From positions 62,001 through 126,000 of the forward strand of contig NZ_FQXY01000009.1 in NCBI RefSeq assembly GCF_900130125.1: a DNA stretch of 64,000 nt, given 5' to 3'. The DNA comes from Bacteroides congonensis. Lineage in GTDB: Bacteria > Bacteroidota > Bacteroidia > Bacteroidales > Bacteroidaceae. Numbering within the stretch: the stretch's first letter is position 1; each line of letters starts with the position of its first letter. This document shows, piece after piece, positions 61,703-64,000 of this stretch. The translations under genes and the position numbers were made by a program. The notes below the pieces were generated by a model. It was not told where the DNA came from and did no database searches. It was given only the letters and a program-made list of their open reading frames with translations.

Positions 61703-62272
61703 ATGAAAACAAATGAGATTTTAGAAAACATCAAAGCACGTCGTAGTGTACGGGCCTATACGAATCAACAAGTTTCAGAAGAAGATTTGCAGGCGATTTT
61801 GGAAGCGGCGACTTATGCTCCGAGTGGAATGCATTTGGAAACCTGTCATTTCACGGCTATTCAGAATACCGACAAACTGGCGGAACTGAACGAACGTATT
61901 AAGGGAGCTTTCGCAAAAAGTGATGATACCCGTTTGCAGGAACGTGGTCATAGCAAGACTTATTGTTGTTATTATCATGCTCCGGCTTTGGTGATTGTAT
62001 CTAATGAACCCACCCAATGGTGGGCAGGTATGGATTGTGCCTGTGCAATCGAGAATATGTTCCTTGCCGCCCAGTCTTTGGGAATCGGTTCTTGTTGGAT
62101 TAATCAGTTAGGTACAACGTGTGATGATCCTGAAGTCCGCGAATTTATTACTTCACTTGGAGTACCGGAAAATCATAAGGTGTATGGTTGCGTAGCTTTG
62201 GGATATGCTGACCCAAAGATTCCGATGAAAGAGAAAAAAGTGAAGGCGGGTACGGTGACGATTGTCAAATAG
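61703..62272 (+). CDS. Nitroreductase-family FMN oxidoreductase
   Basis: 189 residues. It opens ILENIKARRSVRAYTNQQVSEEDL with the FMN-phosphate-binding Arg pair. PSGMHLETCHF and SLGIGSCWINQLG are further family blocks, and the C-terminus reads HKVYGCVALGYADPK. The protein is a typical NfsB-like flavoenzyme expected to be dimeric and to use NAD(P)H. The substrate is unknown. It begins 30 bp after the HpaII-like gene ends, so co-transcription is likely. Confidence 0.92.
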   Translation: MKTNEILENIKARRSVRAYTNQQVSEEDLQAILEAATYAPSGMHLETCHFTAIQNTDKLAELNERIKGAFAKSDDTRLQERGHSKTYCCYYHAPALVIVSNEPTQWWAGMDCACAIENMFLAAQSLGIGSCWINQLGTTCDDPEVREFITSLGVPENHKVYGCVALGYADPKIPMKEKKVKAGTVTIVK

Positions 62273-62297
62273 AGAATATCAGCCGACTTATTATTTT

Positions 62298-62385
62298 GAG
62301 GCAACGCTTTACGATTCATAAAGCGGTGCTTTACAACATTTAAAGCGGCGCTTTAGGACTCCTAAAACGCCGCTTTATATTTTAT
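62298..62385. repeat. Array of four units with a 22-bp period between convergent genes
   Basis: Units start at 62298, 62320, 62342 and 62364; each carries a variant of AACGCCGCTTTA or AAAGCGGCGCTTTA in the same register. CGCTTTA (62305-62311) pairs with TAAAGCG (62319-62325), and similar stems can form between later units. It fills most of the gap between the nitroreductase gene and gcvP and may end both transcripts. Confidence 0.8.
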
Positions 62386-62424
62386 GAAACGTCATGTTCT
62401 CCAAGTTACCTCAGAGACACATAA

Positions 62425-64000
62425 TCAATCGAATGTTCCATATCGGGTCGGCAACAGTTTGCGGTCACCCAAGGTATTATCTACACGTGCTACGTTTACC
62501 CAGAATTTATTGTCACGTACACTTGCTATCGGATAAGCTGCCTTTTCACGTGTGTATGAATGTTCCCAACGGTCATTAACCACTTCATATTCGGGATGAG
62601 GGGCATTAATCAATACATTGTCATTCTTGTCCGCTTCGCCGTTCTTCACTTCCTGGATTTCTTTCCAGATATTCAGCATGACATCTATAAAGTTATCCAG
62701 TTCGGCAAGGCTCTCGCTTTCCGTCGGTTCAATCATCAGTGTACCGTGAACAGGGAAAGATAGGGTAGGAGCATGATAACCGTAGTCCATCAGACGCTTT
62801 GCAATATCATTCTCCGAAATACCGGTTTCTTCGTGTACTTTGCGACATTCCAAAATCATTTCGTGTCCTACAAAGCCATTTGCTCCGCGATAGACGACAC
62901 CATAAGTGTCCTTCAGGCAAGCAGCCAGGTAATTGGCATTCAGAATGGCAATTTTAGTTGCCTGTGTCAAACCTTCCGTACCCATCATCCGGATATATCC
63001 ATATGTGATAGGCAGAATACCTGCGCTGCCGAACGGGGCGGAAGAAACCTGATTCTGTGAATTGCCGAAGATGCCATGTCCGGGCAGGAAGGGCACCAAG
63101 TGTTCCGCCACACAGATAGGGCCTACTCCCGGGCCACCGCCACCGTGAGGGGAAGCGAAGGTCTTATGAAGATTCAGATGGCAGACATCCGCACCGATGA
63201 ATCCCGGATTGGTCAATCCTACTTGTGCATTCATATTGGCGCCATCCATATATACTTGTGCGCCACAGGCATGAATTATTTCACAAATCTCCTTTATCTC
63301 CGTTTCAAAAATACCGTGAGTGGAAGGATAGGTAATCATTAATGCGGCTAATTCATCCTTATTCTCTTCAGCTTTGGCACGCAAGTCGTCCATATCCACA
63401 TTTCCCAACTCGTCGCAGGCACAAGTGACGGTCGTAAATCCTGCCTGGATAGCCGATGCGGGATTCGTTCCGTGAGCCGATGCCGGAATCAGAACTTTGT
63501 TACGATGTCCCTGACCGATACTTTCAAGATAAGCGCGAATCACGCGAAGACCGGTATATTCTCCGGCAGCACCCGAATTCGGCTGTAAACTGACTCCTGC
63601 GAAGCCGGTGATAATCTTCAAGTCTTCACTTAAATTCTTTATTAATTCACGATATCCCTCTGCCTGATCTTCGGGAACTAACGGATGCATACCCATAAAT
63701 CCGGAACAGCTCAAAGGCAACATCTCCGAAGCGGCATTCAACTTCATTGTACAAGAACCAAGGGAAATCATAGATTGAGCCAATGAAATATCCTTGCGAT
63801 CCAAACGCTTGATATAGCGCATCATTTCCGTTTCCGTGTGATACTTGCTGAATACTTCGTGAGTAAGGAAAGGAGACGTACGCTTCAACGCCTTGTCGAT
63901 ATTGCTTTTTTCGGGAATATCCTCTACTTTCTGATAATCTTTTCCGGCGGCAATGGCAAAGATGGAAAGCAGCACGTTAGCGGCTGCGATATCAGTAGTT
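62425..64000 (-). CDS. gcvP: Glycine dehydrogenase (decarboxylating), P-protein; 5' part outside the window
   Basis: The frame stays open to the window edge, so only the C-terminal 524 or so residues are seen; complete P-proteins have about 950. P-protein decarboxylates glycine with PLP and passes the aminomethyl group to the H-protein lipoyl arm. The PLP Lys lies in [14 protein letters not shown], and the glycine-rich [12 protein letters not shown] is a family hallmark. [16 protein letters not shown] and [23 protein letters not shown] [16 protein letters not shown] further support it. Promoter and any glycine riboswitch would be outside the window. Confidence 0.96.
   Translation of the reverse strand, partial: TTDIAAANVLLSIFAIAAGKDYQKVEDIPEKSNIDKALKRTSPFLTHEVFSKYHTETEMMRYIKRLDRKDISLAQSMISLGSCTMKLNAASEMLPLSCSGFMGMHPLVPEDQAEGYRELIKNLSEDLKIITGFAGVSLQPNSGAAGEYTGLRVIRAYLESIGQGHRNKVLIPASAHGTNPASAIQAGFTTVTCACDELGNVDMDDLRAKAEENKDELAALMITYPSTHGIFETEIKEICEIIHACGAQVYMDGANMNAQVGLTNPGFIGADVCHLNLHKTFASPHGGGGPGVGPICVAEHLVPFLPGHGIFGNSQNQVSSAPFGSAGILPITYGYIRMMGTEGLTQATKIAILNANYLAACLKDTYGVVYRGANGFVGHEMILECRKVHEETGISENDIAKRLMDYGYHAPTLSFPVHGTLMIEPTESESLAELDNFIDVMLNIWKEIQEVKNGEADKNDNVLINAPHPEYEVVNDRWEHSYTREKAAYPIASVRDNKFWVNVARVDNTLGDRKLLPTRYGTFD

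Overview
The window looks like chromosome from a member of the genus Bacteroides (B. thetaiotaomicron / ovatus / xylanisolvens type). The reasons are: repeated -7 promoter boxes of the TAnnTTTG type (with TTTG 19 bp upstream at the best sites), SusC-like TonB-dependent receptors with carboxypeptidase-like N-terminal domains, a six-gene Na+-NQR operon, a short lysine-type serA, and the Bacteroidales-restricted families DUF4373 and DUF4248. From memory, the run nqrA-F / DEAD-box helicase / serC / serA / DUF1015 also occurs in B. thetaiotaomicron; no search was run.

Layout. 0-6.3 kb: mtgA (cut by the window edge), an OmpA-like lipoprotein, a MATE exporter, a secreted two-domain esterase, a soluble PAS histidine kinase and tRNA-Lys(TTT). 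6.4-16.5 kb: ettA, then two TonB-dependent receptors, the first coupled to a large surface lipoprotein; the two receptor transcription units share a conserved 66-bp promoter region. 16.5-20.4 kb: a membrane-anchored EEP-fold hydrolase and an orphan hybrid histidine kinase. 20.4-43.8 kb: a GC-richer polysaccharide region with two same-strand operons. One runs 29.5 to 20.4 kb (seven glycosyltransferases and a flippase), the other 43.8 to 36.2 kb (TolC-like protein, Wzz/Wzc-like co-polymerase, Wzy/ligase and three glycosyltransferases). Between them sits a mostly opposite-strand module resembling phage or plasmid genes: DUF4373, Toprim primase-helicase, DUF4248, Rpn-family nuclease, HU-like protein, a 30-aa peptide and a T7-lysozyme-like amidase. 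44-47 kb: an Omp85-type barrel protein and a secreted C1 peptidase. 47.2-53.2 kb: nqrABCDEF. 53.5-62.3 kb: a small ORF with a DEAD-box helicase, serC-serA-DUF1015, a YigZ/IMPACT protein, a C39-like protease, an orphan HpaII-family endonuclease and a nitroreductase. 62.4 kb to the end: the C-terminal part of gcvP on the minus strand.

How genes fit together. The polysaccharide operons probably build, flip, polymerise and control the length of one surface glycan, but no priming phosphosugar transferase, Wza or nucleotide-sugar genes are present, so those must lie elsewhere. Na+-NQR supplies the sodium gradient that could drive the MATE exporter. SerC and SerA make serine, which feeds the glycine/one-carbon metabolism that includes GcvP.

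Most unusual structure. Several non-coding gaps just 3' of genes hold short tandem arrays with a period of exactly 22 bp (21 in one case). The unit sequence differs at each site, and two arrays are headed by a hairpin built from the same sequence as the repeats (31.1, 43.9, 58.8 and 62.3 kb). I do not recognise these as a described repeat family. Other points worth a look are the promoter pair shared by the TonB receptors, the orphan HpaII-like enzyme with a Lys-to-Arg change, the degenerate Wzc kinase domain, and the module that divides the polysaccharide locus.
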